DNA from: Bacteroidota bacterium
GTDB taxonomy: Bacteria > Bacteroidota > JABWAT01
Direction: 5' to 3'
Assembly (NCBI GenBank): GCA_013360915.1
Contig: JABWAT010000005.1
Span: 62,001-126,000, forward strand
Length of the DNA: 64,000 bases
Below the pieces are notes generated by a model that did not search any database, had not been told where the DNA came from, and saw only the letters and a program-made list of their open reading frames with translations. A program made the translations under genes and the position numbers. This document shows, piece after piece, positions 26,763 to 35,017 of this stretch (positions are counted from its first letter, which is position 1; every line of letters starts with the position of its first letter).

Positions 26763-27671
26763 TTCCTTCACCGGCAGGCCCAGCAGCCAACGTGCATTGT
26801 TGCACATGACATCATGAATTTCCTCACGGGTAAATCCGGCCGCTGCCATGGCCTTTAACTGGCTTTCCAGCACATCCTTCCGGTATCCACGCGGAAACGT
26901 TCCGCTGTCGGTACCAAAAAACATCCGCTTCGCCCCGAACACATGCCGCGTTTTTCTGAATATCTGAGCAAGATCCATATCGGTTGACTGATACTCGATC
27001 CACCGGTTTGAACTGCTGGTGTCCACACAGATATTGGGTGAATTGGCTCCCAGCATCAGCGTTTCCCTGAAAAATCCGTTTCCGAAATGAGGGACGATAA
27101 ACGGTATGCCCGGGTACCGGTCGGCCACTTCGATCAGGTTAATCGGATTCGAGAACTGCCCGCCATACGTCCTTGGCAATCCCGCCAAATCACGCAGTCT
27201 GATTTTCAGAATACCGAAGTGAATCGTCACCACAAATCCCAACCGCTCAATGTCATTGAATACTGCATCCAGCGCAGGATCCTGAGGCAGGTAACGGTGC
27301 AGAACCGGAAACAAAACCAACCCCTTAAAACCCATGCTGTGTAATTTATCGAGGGATTCCGAGGCATTTTCCACCAGCGGATTGAACATGGCGAATCCGG
27401 AAAACCGATTGTTATCGGGAAGCAACCGGGCCAGAGTGGGAATTTCATCGGCCGAACTGGCAAACAGCACCATGTGATCGACCAGGTGGGTATCCATCTG
27501 CTGCATAATCAGATTCAAATGGTCCTGGGGGTTTTCGGGTGGCAACTCAATTCCATCTTCTGACATCCGGCGGATGAAATAGGCCCGGTTATCAGACAAC
27601 GGACTTTGCCGGAGCAGTCCTTCAAAGTAGTCCCGGCTGAAAAAATGTGAGTGGAAATCAACGATTTTCAT
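26742..27671 (-). CDS. Amidohydrolase of the TIM-barrel (amidohydrolase 2) family
   Basis: 309 residues. The metal-binding HxH opens the protein (IVDFHSHFF), later His residues lie in VTIHFGI and PFIVPHFGNGF, and the last metal Asp is probably in MFFGTDSGTFPRGYRKDVL, a layout shared with 2-pyrone-4,6-dicarboxylate hydrolases and ACMS decarboxylase-like enzymes. The substrate cannot be named. A strong AGGAGAGG ribosome site precedes the ATG. It is divergent from the FAD oxidoreductase gene, 130 bp away, and converges on the helicase gene, sharing its terminator. Confidence 0.88.
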   Translation of the reverse strand: MKIVDFHSHFFSRDYFEGLLRQSPLSDNRAYFIRRMSEDGIELPPENPQDHLNLIMQQMDTHLVDHMVLFASSADEIPTLARLLPDNNRFSGFAMFNPLVENASESLDKLHSMGFKGLVLFPVLHRYLPQDPALDAVFNDIERLGFVVTIHFGILKIRLRDLAGLPRTYGGQFSNPINLIEVADRYPGIPFIVPHFGNGFFRETLMLGANSPNICVDTSSSNRWIEYQSTDMDLAQIFRKTRHVFGAKRMFFGTDSGTFPRGYRKDVLESQLKAMAAAGFTREEIHDVMCNNARWLLGLPVKEEMAVTP

Positions 27672-27766
27672 GGTGACCTCTCCTGTTTCCTGTCGATGGT
27701 GAATTTACACAATTTCCGACCATCCCGTCTGTATTTCCGGGCACTTTTAATTAAAATTTCATCTGG

Positions 27767-27797
27767 TTGATTCATGATGGTTTCCCCTTTACCTTTT
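27767..27797 (+). promoter_or_regulatory. Candidate promoter giving a leaderless mRNA for the FAD oxidoreductase
   Basis: TTGA (27767-27770), 19 bp, TACCTTTT (27790-27797), one mismatch in each box, only 4 nt before the ATG at 27802. No Shine-Dalgarno is present. Confidence 0.4.
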
Positions 27798-27801
27798 CAA
27801 G

Positions 27802-28929
27802 ATGAAAACACCTTTTTCCTACTGGGAAGATCAATTTTTTGCACGCTCCTGGGATGTGATCATCATTGGCGCCGGTCTCATCGGGATGCAGTCTGCCCGG
27901 TTTCTCCTGCGTAACCACCCTTCACTGAAAGTGCTCATCCTCGAACGGGGATACCTGCCGCATGGCGCCAGCACCCGGAATGCCGGTTTTGCCTGTTTCG
28001 GAAGTCTTTCCGAACTGATCGCCCATGAAGAAAAGGAAGGAACCGGACCCATGATGGATCTGGTCAGGAAGCGGTATAACGGATTGAAACTTCTGCGCCA
28101 AACCGTACCCGATGACCTCATGAATTATGAAGAGCTGGGTGGTTATGAACTGTTCACTTCCGCCGATTCGGAAGCATGGTCAGACTGCCAGAAACAGCTT
28201 ACGCGGTATAATGACCTGATGAAGCCACTCACCGGACTTCCCGCCACCTACCGGCTGGTAACAGAGCAAGCATCCTCATTCGGATTCAATGGTGTTACCG
28301 GACTGATTCAGAACCAGGCCGAGGGACAACTGGATACCGGAAAACTGATGCACTTTCTGTGGATGGAAACCACCCGGTCCGGGGCCATGATTCTGGGTGG
28401 TGCACCGGTTCAATCAGTCCAATCTGGTGTGGTCACTCTGTCGGATGGGGGCCGGTTTTATGCAGGAACCATTCTGGTCACCACCAATGCCTTCACCAGA
28501 CAGCTACTTCCCAGCCTTGATGTGGTTCCGGGACGCGGACAGGTCCTGGTCACCGATCCCATTCCCGGCCTGAAGGTCCGCGGAGCCTTTCATTATGAGG
28601 ATGGATATTACTATTTCAGGGATGTGGGGGGCCGGCTGCTCCTGGGCGGCGGCAGAAATCTGGATTTCAAAGCAGAAGAAACCACCGACTTTGCGCTGAC
28701 CGATCTGGTTCAGAACCGGTTAAAACACCTGCTGAAATCGGTCATCCTTCCAGGGAAGGAAGTGACCATCGGGTATCAATGGTCAGGCATCATGGCATTT
28801 GGTGCCGAAAAAGCACCCATTATTGCGGAAGTGGACCGGAATGTGTGGGTGGCCGTCAGGATGTCGGGAATGGGCGTGGCCATCGGCACTGGTGTTGCCA
28901 AAGAGGTGACTGACCTGATGAAGGTCTGA
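27802..28929 (+). CDS. FAD-dependent oxidoreductase of the DAO family
   Basis: 375 residues with an N-terminal Rossmann FAD site (WDVIIIGAGLIGMQSARFL, then VLILERGYLPHGASTRNAGF, where the G-A-S-T-R-N-A-G segment is typical of glycine oxidase, sarcosine oxidase and DadA-like enzymes). The C-terminal part has YYYFRDVGGRLLLGGGRNL and the second FAD contact WVAVRMSGMGVAIG. It should oxidise an amine or amino acid using FAD; the substrate is unknown. It stands alone, divergent from the amidohydrolase, and its stop is 2 bp from the 3' end of the convergent lipoprotein gene. Confidence 0.9.
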   Translation: MKTPFSYWEDQFFARSWDVIIIGAGLIGMQSARFLLRNHPSLKVLILERGYLPHGASTRNAGFACFGSLSELIAHEEKEGTGPMMDLVRKRYNGLKLLRQTVPDDLMNYEELGGYELFTSADSEAWSDCQKQLTRYNDLMKPLTGLPATYRLVTEQASSFGFNGVTGLIQNQAEGQLDTGKLMHFLWMETTRSGAMILGGAPVQSVQSGVVTLSDGGRFYAGTILVTTNAFTRQLLPSLDVVPGRGQVLVTDPIPGLKVRGAFHYEDGYYYFRDVGGRLLLGGGRNLDFKAEETTDFALTDLVQNRLKHLLKSVILPGKEVTIGYQWSGIMAFGAEKAPIIAEVDRNVWVAVRMSGMGVAIGTGVAKEVTDLMKV

Positions 28930-28931
28930 AA

Positions 28932-30584
28932 TTACCGCCGGTCCAGACGGATATCTTCCACCATCCAACGCGCGCGGACCCGAACGGTATCTGAATAAAA
29001 ATACCTGAATTCGGCCGGCTTCCATGGCAGAGGTTCGCCGGAATCCCACAACCGATTCTGATTCTGATCATCAAACCCTGACAGAACATATCTGCCGCCC
29101 GGCAATCCGTTCACCTGAAAAGAGCCGGTCGTGAGTGCAATTTTCCTGACTGGTTTTCCGGTCTGTGCATCGATGACCACCAGCATTCCTTTCCCTTCAC
29201 CCGGGACCACACCTTTCAAACCGCCCGTTTCTTCCGGATCCACCGTCCGGAATCCGAATTCAACCGTATCGGCCGCTGTTTTCAGCCATCCGGTGATCTG
29301 AAATCCCTGAGGCCAAACCGGTGAAGGATGAATCATGAGCTGGTGCGGATGAATCTGGCGAATGGATGATTTTAACAACCGGGGGGACGGTCGCTGGGAT
29401 TTTGACGGATACCCGGTGACCCGGAGAGAATCCACGTTGGCAACCGGGCGGCGGAAAGTCAGAATCACCGGTTCCTGCGATCCGACCCAGGCCAGGGTAT
29501 CGGCAGGGAAAACGGAGAACAAGCTTTTGGGAGGAGCCGGTACCGAAGCGATGGAAAACTGAAAGGTATCACCAGCCGACCGGTTCAACCGTTCATCGGA
29601 CATTCCCCGCTGAACCAGGGTGTAGGAGGTTTCCCTCAGGCTATCCGTAATCAGCAAAAACTGATCCTGTCTTCCCGGCATGATCAGCCAGGAATGGACC
29701 CGGAAGGACCGTTTCTCTTCATCCATCAGCGAAAACCGGATGGAATCAGGATCGGAATCGGCGGATTCATTCATGGTCACTTTCAGCATTACCGGCGATT
29801 CGGGAACCACGCCCTGCATGACCGGTGAAAACTGATCGACCACCTGAACATAAAACGAGTAAGTGGTATCAGGCGATGGCACGGCGCGGATAACCGGAGA
29901 CCTTCCGACACCGATACCCTCGGTTTTGGCATCCCACCGGTCGTTCCTGAACTGGTCGGTAATGACAAAGAGCCGATACTCTCCCTCTTTCAGGTAGGTA
30001 AGTTCAAACCGGCCATCAGCACCCGTCTGAGTCACATAATCGGCCGTATCAGCCGAGGGATCGGGTTCCGGTTTAATCAGCCGGTTATAGGCAAGAACCA
30101 ACGCACCGCTGACGGGTTTTTCATTGGCCGCCGACCAGGCCTGTCCCCTGATTCGTGAGGAATCAATGGTTTCGCCCGTGGAAAAGGCCAGTTGTACCGA
30201 TTGGGCCATGGGGTTGCCTGCACGATAATCTTTTGCCCCGGTTCCAAGGGTAACCACATAGGTGACCCCATCTCTGAGGGGCTTTTTAAACCGCAGATCC
30301 ATGTCGCGGCCACTCCAGGTCAATTCAAAATCCTGACCCACAGAGGGTGAAATAAACAGCGCATTCCGTACGGAGTTTTTATCCATGTATTCGGAAAAAC
30401 GGAAACCGATGCGGTCCGAGGTGAAACGGGTGGTTCCCGACAAAATGGTGGTGGCTTCGATGGTTGGCGCTTCGGTATCCACCGGCCCGCCGCCGGGGTA
30501 TTGCTGGTTGGCGCACGAGGCCAGTCCGGCCAGGGAAGACAGACCAAACAGGAGAGGAAGGAAGGACCGGAACGTGACTTTCAT
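28932..30584 (-). CDS. Bacteroidota-type Ig-like (Big_5) lipoprotein
   Basis: About 550 residues from the ATG at 30584, which opens a lipoprotein signal (FRSFLPLLFGLSSLAGLASC). The mature start NQQYPGGGPVDTEAPTI is the well-known GGP-D-x-PP type opening of a Bacteroidota lipoprotein family with an SbsA-like Ig domain (FTSDRIGFRFSEYMDKNSV). A carboxypeptidase-regulatory-like domain follows (IRGQAWSAANEKPVSGALVL), then more Ig-like modules and a final GLPGGRYVLSGFDDQNQNR repeat-type unit. It is probably exposed in the periplasm or on the surface and structural, not enzymatic. It is the last gene of the tsaD operon, 4 bp after ubiX. Confidence 0.85.
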   Translation of the reverse strand: MKVTFRSFLPLLFGLSSLAGLASCANQQYPGGGPVDTEAPTIEATTILSGTTRFTSDRIGFRFSEYMDKNSVRNALFISPSVGQDFELTWSGRDMDLRFKKPLRDGVTYVVTLGTGAKDYRAGNPMAQSVQLAFSTGETIDSSRIRGQAWSAANEKPVSGALVLAYNRLIKPEPDPSADTADYVTQTGADGRFELTYLKEGEYRLFVITDQFRNDRWDAKTEGIGVGRSPVIRAVPSPDTTYSFYVQVVDQFSPVMQGVVPESPVMLKVTMNESADSDPDSIRFSLMDEEKRSFRVHSWLIMPGRQDQFLLITDSLRETSYTLVQRGMSDERLNRSAGDTFQFSIASVPAPPKSLFSVFPADTLAWVGSQEPVILTFRRPVANVDSLRVTGYPSKSQRPSPRLLKSSIRQIHPHQLMIHPSPVWPQGFQITGWLKTAADTVEFGFRTVDPEETGGLKGVVPGEGKGMLVVIDAQTGKPVRKIALTTGSFQVNGLPGGRYVLSGFDDQNQNRLWDSGEPLPWKPAEFRYFYSDTVRVRARWMVEDIRLDRR

Positions 30585-30588
30585 GACT

Positions 30589-31206
30589 TCAGTTTCCTTT
30601 CCATCCGGGGTATAACGACTGTTCCTCACCCAGCAGAGACAGCACCCTGCCCGCAATAAAATCGGCCAGATCATCAATGGTTTTGGGTTGCTGATAAAAG
30701 GCCGGCATGGCCGGGAGAACGATTCCGCCCGCTTCGGTCAGGGCCGTCATGGCCTTCAGATGAATGAGATTCAGAGGTGTTTCCCTCGGAACTACGATCA
30801 GGCGCCGGCGTTCTTTCAAGGTCACATCGGCAGCGCGTTCAATCAGATTGGATGAAAAACCGTTGGCAATTCCGGCCAGGGTTTTCATGGAGCAAGGGAT
30901 CACAACCATGCCCCTGATGGTAAAAGAGCCACTGGCAATGGCAGCCGCCTGATTTTTCACTGCATATTCGGTGATTTGACCCAGATGGTCCGGAATGGCA
31001 TATAACTGTCTGATCTGCTCACCCATGGGTTGCCTGAAATCGAAACTGGTTCCCATCTCCTCATTGATCACCACCCGTGCATAATCAGACAGAACCAGAT
31101 GCACATGAAAATCCTTCATCAGCAACGCCCGGATCATCCGCATGGCATAAATGGATCCCGAGGCCCCGGTCACCGCCACGATTACCGAATCACGATCCTT
31201 GTTCAC
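30589..31206 (-). CDS. ubiX: Flavin prenyltransferase (UbiX)
   Basis: 205 residues, standard for UbiX/Pad1. FMN-binding VAVTGASGSIYAMRMIRAL opens the protein; VIPCSMKTLAGIANGFSSNL and LIVVPRETPLNLIHLKAM form the prenyl phosphate and flavin site. The enzyme makes prenylated FMN, the cofactor of UbiD-type decarboxylases used in quinone synthesis and aromatic acid breakdown. No ubiD lies in this window. The start is GTG at 31206, overlapping the mltG stop (GTGA), so translation is coupled. Confidence 0.95.
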   Translation of the reverse strand: MNKDRDSVIVAVTGASGSIYAMRMIRALLMKDFHVHLVLSDYARVVINEEMGTSFDFRQPMGEQIRQLYAIPDHLGQITEYAVKNQAAAIASGSFTIRGMVVIPCSMKTLAGIANGFSSNLIERAADVTLKERRRLIVVPRETPLNLIHLKAMTALTEAGGIVLPAMPAFYQQPKTIDDLADFIAGRVLSLLGEEQSLYPGWKGN

Positions 31207-32234
31207 TGTTTTTTCCTCAGTTCTTTCCGGCGGGGAGCCATGATTTTATCATAACGGTCCTTGGCAACTGCGTGCTCCGACAAGGTTCTGGTAAAGACAT
31301 GACCCCCATGACCATCGGCCACCATAAAAATGAAATCATGACGGTCCGGATTCAGTGCAGCCACGATGGCATCGCGACCCGGGTTATTTACCGGTCCTGG
31401 TGGCAACCCCCTGTACTTGTATGTGTTGTATGGAGAATCCACTTCCAGATCCTTGTAGAGAACCCGTCTGGGACCATTCTTAATCAGATACTGGATGGTT
31501 GGATCGGCCTGCAGCTGCATGTTTCTTTTAATCCGGTTCCAGTACAATCCCGAAATAATGGTTCGCTCGTGAGGAAGACGGGCTTCCCCTTCCACAATGC
31601 TTGCCATGGTCAGGGCCTGATGCCGGGTGATTTTCATCCGGGTCAGGGCCTCGGTTAACGTTGAATCTTCCCAAACCTTCAGTGCAGCTTCAACCAGTGA
31701 AGTAAAAACCTCTGAGGCAGAAACACCCAACTGATACTCATGGGTTTCGGGGAGCAGATATCCTTCGAAAGTAGGAGCCGGAATTCCGTAGCGTTTCAGA
31801 AGGTCCCTGTCAGAAAACAGTTGCATGAATTCAAGGGAATCAATGCCCAGGCGTTTTTTCAGCAATCCGGCCATCCGTCGGGCAGTCAGACCCTCCGGAA
31901 TGGTGACCTGACGGGTGATTACTTCTCCTTCAGCAAACCGGTTTAACAGATCCAGCACCGTCAGGTTGTCTGGAATGGTGTAAAAACCGGCCCTGATATC
32001 TTCGGTTCGGCCGGTCAGCCGGGCAGCAATGACAAATGCCTGGGCGTGACGAATGTATCCCTGGCGGTACAGGTCACGGGCGACCTGCCGCAAGGTCATC
32101 CCCTTTTCTATCCTGAAATACGCTTCTTCCGGCGTGGATTTTCCGGTCATGTTTACCGGACCGGTAAGCAAGAAGAAACCGGTGATTCCCAGAACAAGAC
32201 CTGCTCCCGCTACCCACAACAAGGGTCGGATCAT
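31203..32234 (-). CDS. mltG: Endolytic murein transglycosylase MltG
   Basis: 343 residues with one N-terminal membrane helix (LLWVAGAGLVLGITGFFLL), a LysM-like region (FRIEKGMTLRQVARDLY) and the YceG/MltG catalytic domain. The catalytic Glu is Glu215 in TMASIVEGEARLP, and SPYNTYKYRGLPPGPVNNPG is the second family signature. It cleaves nascent glycan strands in the periplasm and sets their length. Its start overlaps the chorismate mutase stop (ATGA) and its stop overlaps ubiX. Confidence 0.96.
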   Translation of the reverse strand: MIRPLLWVAGAGLVLGITGFFLLTGPVNMTGKSTPEEAYFRIEKGMTLRQVARDLYRQGYIRHAQAFVIAARLTGRTEDIRAGFYTIPDNLTVLDLLNRFAEGEVITRQVTIPEGLTARRMAGLLKKRLGIDSLEFMQLFSDRDLLKRYGIPAPTFEGYLLPETHEYQLGVSASEVFTSLVEAALKVWEDSTLTEALTRMKITRHQALTMASIVEGEARLPHERTIISGLYWNRIKRNMQLQADPTIQYLIKNGPRRVLYKDLEVDSPYNTYKYRGLPPGPVNNPGRDAIVAALNPDRHDFIFMVADGHGGHVFTRTLSEHAVAKDRYDKIMAPRRKELRKKQ

Positions 32235-32527
32235 GAACGGTCTTCCTTTGCTTTTTCGACGTGCTCACGTTCGAGGCGTCTGGTTTCATCAATGATCCGT
32301 TCAAACAGCCGCCGGATGGCATCTTCAGGCAAGGGTCCCGGATTGTGACCGGTTACATTCTTCATTACCTCGGTTTCGCGCTGCGGATTGTAAACAGGCA
32401 GCTTCAGGCGTTTTTTCACTTCGCCAATCTGGTTGGCTAACTGCGCCCGTTCGTTCAGAATCCTGACCAGTTGCCGGTCCAATTCGTCAATCTGCTGACG
32501 CAGAGCATCCATTTCATCAGAACTCAT
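32231..32527 (-). CDS. aroQ: Chorismate mutase, AroQ type
   Basis: About 98 residues from the ATG at 32527 (a GTG at 32536 is also in frame). It is a single AroQ helical domain: MDALRQQIDELDRQLVRILNERAQLANQIGEVKK with the substrate-binding Arg and Lys positions, then YNPQRETEVMKNV and a final RRLFERIIDETRRLER. It converts chorismate to prephenate on the way to Phe and Tyr. No fused prephenate dehydratase or DAHP synthase is attached. The gene begins inside trpA, an 11-bp overlap, linking the Trp and Phe/Tyr branches on one mRNA. Confidence 0.92.
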   Translation of the reverse strand: MSSDEMDALRQQIDELDRQLVRILNERAQLANQIGEVKKRLKLPVYNPQRETEVMKNVTGHNPGPLPEDAIRRLFERIIDETRRLEREHVEKAKEDRS

Positions 32528-33305
32528 TGGCAACACCGGCTAAGGGAGCAAACCAGTTCAATCCGCGCTGAGCTGCTTTTTCTGCCGTAGTCTCAGCACC
32601 CAGTTCTTTAATCAGGGCACTTCCAATCACGGCGCCTTTGGCCTCACTCAGCACGGCTCTGACATCCTGTGCCGACCGGATTCCGAATCCGACCACAAAT
32701 GGTTTTGGGTGGTGTTGCCGTACCTGATTCAGAGTCGTCTTCATGAACCCGGCATCGAGTACCTGATTACCGGTCACTCCGTTCATACTCACGCAATAGG
32801 AAAACAAATGACTGGCCTCCGATATTTTTGAAATCCGTTCGGGGCGTGTGGTGGGAGCCACCAGAAAAATCATGGCCAATCCGAATTCATCGGCCAGTTT
32901 AAGAAACGGTTCTGCCTCATCCTGGGGAATATCTGGAATAATCAGTCCCTGAACGTTGGCAGCCGCCGCTTTTTCGAAAAACAATCGTGTTCCCATCCGC
33001 AGAATCGGATTCACATATCCCATCAGGACCACGGCGATTTTAGTGTTTTCATACGTCCATCGGGCCAGTTCCAGCACACGATCCAGGTTCACGCCATTGG
33101 CCAGTGCAACCATGGAACTTTGCTGAATCGTGGGTCCATCGGCCAGCGGATCGGAAAACGGAATTCCCAATTCGATGATGCGGACCCCCTGACGTTCCAG
33201 GCCGGCGATCAGTAATTCGGTTGTTCCCTTTACCGGGTAGTCTGGTGTGATGTAGGGAATGACCACTTTTTCAGCAGTCGAAAAATTAGAGGTAAGTCGT
33301 TTCAT
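32517..33305 (-). CDS. trpA: Tryptophan synthase alpha chain
   Basis: 262 residues, normal length. The catalytic Glu lies in RIIELGIPFSDPLADGPTIQQ, the second catalytic Asp region is VQGLIIPDIPQDEAEPF, and the phosphate loop includes FVVGFGIRSAQDV and GAVIGSALIKEL. TrpA cleaves indole-3-glycerol phosphate and passes indole to TrpB. No trpB or other trp gene is present here; trpA sits between tsaD (1-bp gap) and aroQ, so it has been separated from the classical trp operon, at least within this window. Confidence 0.96.
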   Translation of the reverse strand: MKRLTSNFSTAEKVVIPYITPDYPVKGTTELLIAGLERQGVRIIELGIPFSDPLADGPTIQQSSMVALANGVNLDRVLELARWTYENTKIAVVLMGYVNPILRMGTRLFFEKAAAANVQGLIIPDIPQDEAEPFLKLADEFGLAMIFLVAPTTRPERISKISEASHLFSYCVSMNGVTGNQVLDAGFMKTTLNQVRQHHPKPFVVGFGIRSAQDVRAVLSEAKGAVIGSALIKELGAETTAEKAAQRGLNWFAPLAGVANEF

Positions 33306-33306
33306 A

Positions 33307-34305
33307 TCAGTGTATGGCCAGCGTTGGTTTGGGTGTTAATTGGTAATGAGGCGCAGCAAAGGCGGGGCCTTTCATCAGGGCCAGCAAAGCAACCATGGCT
33401 GCATTATCGGTGCTTAACAGCGGAGTTGGCAGATAAAGCCTGAGGTGGTGTTGCTTCTCTGCATCAGAAAACCGTTTCCGCAGTTCTGAATTGGCCGAGA
33501 CACCTCCGGCCACCACCACTGTTTTAATTCCGGTTTCTCTGACTGCCTTCAGTGTTTTCGATACCAGCACACTGGTAATGGCTGCCTGAACCGATGCACA
33601 CAGATCGGGAAGATGCTGGCGTGCCGTTTCCTGGTTGGATTTCAGATATTGAATCACAGCCGTTTTCAGTCCTGAAAAGGAGAAATCAAAATCATCACTG
33701 TTGATCATCGGCCGGGGAAAGGTGACCCAGTCGGAAGAACCGGTGACCGCCAAACGATCCACCACCGGACCACCCGGATAACCCAGACCAAGCACTTTTG
33801 CAATTTTATCAAACGCTTCACCTGCAGCATCGTCACGGGTTTGTCCCAGTAACTCATACCGGAATCCCTCCCGGGCCACCACCAGTGAGGTGTGTCCGCC
33901 AGACACAATCAATCCGATGAAGGGGAAAGGAGGTGGTTCATTTCCGGGGAACGACGCATATAAATGACTTTCAATGTGATTAACCGGAATGACCGGTATT
34001 CCCAATGAAAAGGCCAGGGATTTGGCCATGGAAACGCCGACAAGCAGCGGACCCATCAATCCGGGTCCCTCTGTTACAGCAATGGCATCGAGCTGCTGAA
34101 GGGTCACCCCGGACTCATCCAGGGCCGCACGGATCAGTTCAGGCATCAGCCTAAGATGGGCCCGGGCCGAAATTTCGGGGACCACACCACCAAACTGCCG
34201 GTGCATCCATTGTGAAGAAATGACATTGGATAGGATCCGTCCGCCATCCACCACCGCCACACTCGTTTCATCGCAGGACGATTCTACACCTAAAATGATT
34301 TTCAT
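33307..34305 (-). CDS. tsaD: tRNA N6-threonylcarbamoyladenosine synthase subunit TsaD
   Basis: About 332 residues from the ATG at 34305 (MKIILGVESSCDETSVAVVD), the classic TsaD opening; an in-frame extension to 34362 adds nothing conserved. Metal-binding His residues are in PVNHIESHLYA, and VSGGHTSLVV and VAGGVSANSELR complete the ASKHA site. TsaD makes the t6A37 modification of ANN-decoding tRNAs together with TsaB and TsaE. It is the first gene of a six-gene operon. No Shine-Dalgarno precedes the ATG, and a promoter box ends only 8 nt upstream, suggesting a leaderless transcript. Confidence 0.96.
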   Translation of the reverse strand: MKIILGVESSCDETSVAVVDGGRILSNVISSQWMHRQFGGVVPEISARAHLRLMPELIRAALDESGVTLQQLDAIAVTEGPGLMGPLLVGVSMAKSLAFSLGIPVIPVNHIESHLYASFPGNEPPPFPFIGLIVSGGHTSLVVAREGFRYELLGQTRDDAAGEAFDKIAKVLGLGYPGGPVVDRLAVTGSSDWVTFPRPMINSDDFDFSFSGLKTAVIQYLKSNQETARQHLPDLCASVQAAITSVLVSKTLKAVRETGIKTVVVAGGVSANSELRKRFSDAEKQHHLRLYLPTPLLSTDNAAMVALLALMKGPAFAAPHYQLTPKPTLAIH

Positions 34306-34313
34306 GAAGGGGC

Positions 34314-34345
34314 TAAAGATAACCCCCGGCAAAAACGCTTTCAAA
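34314..34345 (-). promoter_or_regulatory. Promoter of the tsaD operon
   Basis: On the minus strand TTTG (34345-34342), 20 bp, TATCTTTA (34321-34314). The box ends 8 nt before the tsaD ATG, so the 5' leader would be 0-4 nt. Confidence 0.55.
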
Positions 34346-34396
34346 AAAACACCGTCTTCCACCCGTTAATCACCTGAATTTTTGATGATATCCGGT

Positions 34397-34404
34397 TACT
34401 TTTG
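34397..34404 (+). promoter_or_regulatory. TAnnTTTG box upstream of the GyrI-like gene
   Basis: TACTTTTG is an exact match to the -7 consensus, 22 nt before the GTG start at 34427. No clear TTTG lies at the right distance upstream, so the call is tentative. Confidence 0.35.
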
Positions 34405-34426
34405 CCCTAAAAAGAGGAGATGTCCT

Positions 34427-35017
34427 GTGAAACTGATTCTCGCCATTGCCGGAATTCTGCTGGCTGCCCTGTTTACCGTGCTGATTCACTATGGCCTGTT
34501 TGCCGACATGACACTGACAGAGAAAACCAGTGACCCCATCTATCTCGTCTATGAAAGTCACCTTGGTGATTATTCAAAAACCCCGCAGGTCATAAACAAA
34601 GTCTTCTTTACCCTGCTCATGATCGACAGTATCAAAACCAACAGAGGTTTTGGAATCTATTTTGATAATCCCGAATTCACACCGAAAGAAAAACTCCGTT
34701 GGGTGGCTGGTTCCATTCTGGAGGAAAAAGATTCTTCCCTCATTCCGCTCATCCGCGAGAAATTCAATGTAATCCGGCTGGAAAGCGAGCCAATTGCCGA
34801 AACAACCTTTGAGTATAAGGGCCGGCTTTCAGTCATTATGGGAATTTACAAAGCCTATCCCGTGATCGGCACCTACATCAGAGAACGCGAACTGGGCAGT
34901 CTGGCCACCATGGAAATCTATGATCAGCCGGGCAAGGTCATCCGTTACCGCATTCTGAAATCGACCCGGTTTGAACAATTTTCCCCGGTCAATCCCTGGC
35001 CAACCGAATTGAAATAA
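34427..35017 (+). CDS. Membrane-anchored GyrI-like small-molecule-binding domain protein
   Basis: About 196 residues from the GTG at 34427, chosen because AAAGAGGAG (34411-34419) gives correct spacing; an ATG at 34382 does not. One N-terminal membrane helix (LILAIAGILLAALFTVLIHY) is followed by a domain resembling the GyrI/SOUL-type effector-binding fold: IYLVYESHLGDYSKTPQVI, GFGIYFDNPEF and LRWVAGSIL, a pattern shared with TEX264-like proteins. Ligand unknown. The stop is directly followed by the ATG of the AlkB-type monooxygenase (TAAATG), so the two are expressed together and may act on the same hydrophobic compounds. Confidence 0.75.
   Translation: MKLILAIAGILLAALFTVLIHYGLFADMTLTEKTSDPIYLVYESHLGDYSKTPQVINKVFFTLLMIDSIKTNRGFGIYFDNPEFTPKEKLRWVAGSILEEKDSSLIPLIREKFNVIRLESEPIAETTFEYKGRLSVIMGIYKAYPVIGTYIRERELGSLATMEIYDQPGKVIRYRILKSTRFEQFSPVNPWPTELK

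Noticed and set aside
32517-33305. Search for a trp attenuator or T-box before trpA
   Set aside because: trpA starts 1 bp after tsaD, so there is no leader; none was found before tsaD either.
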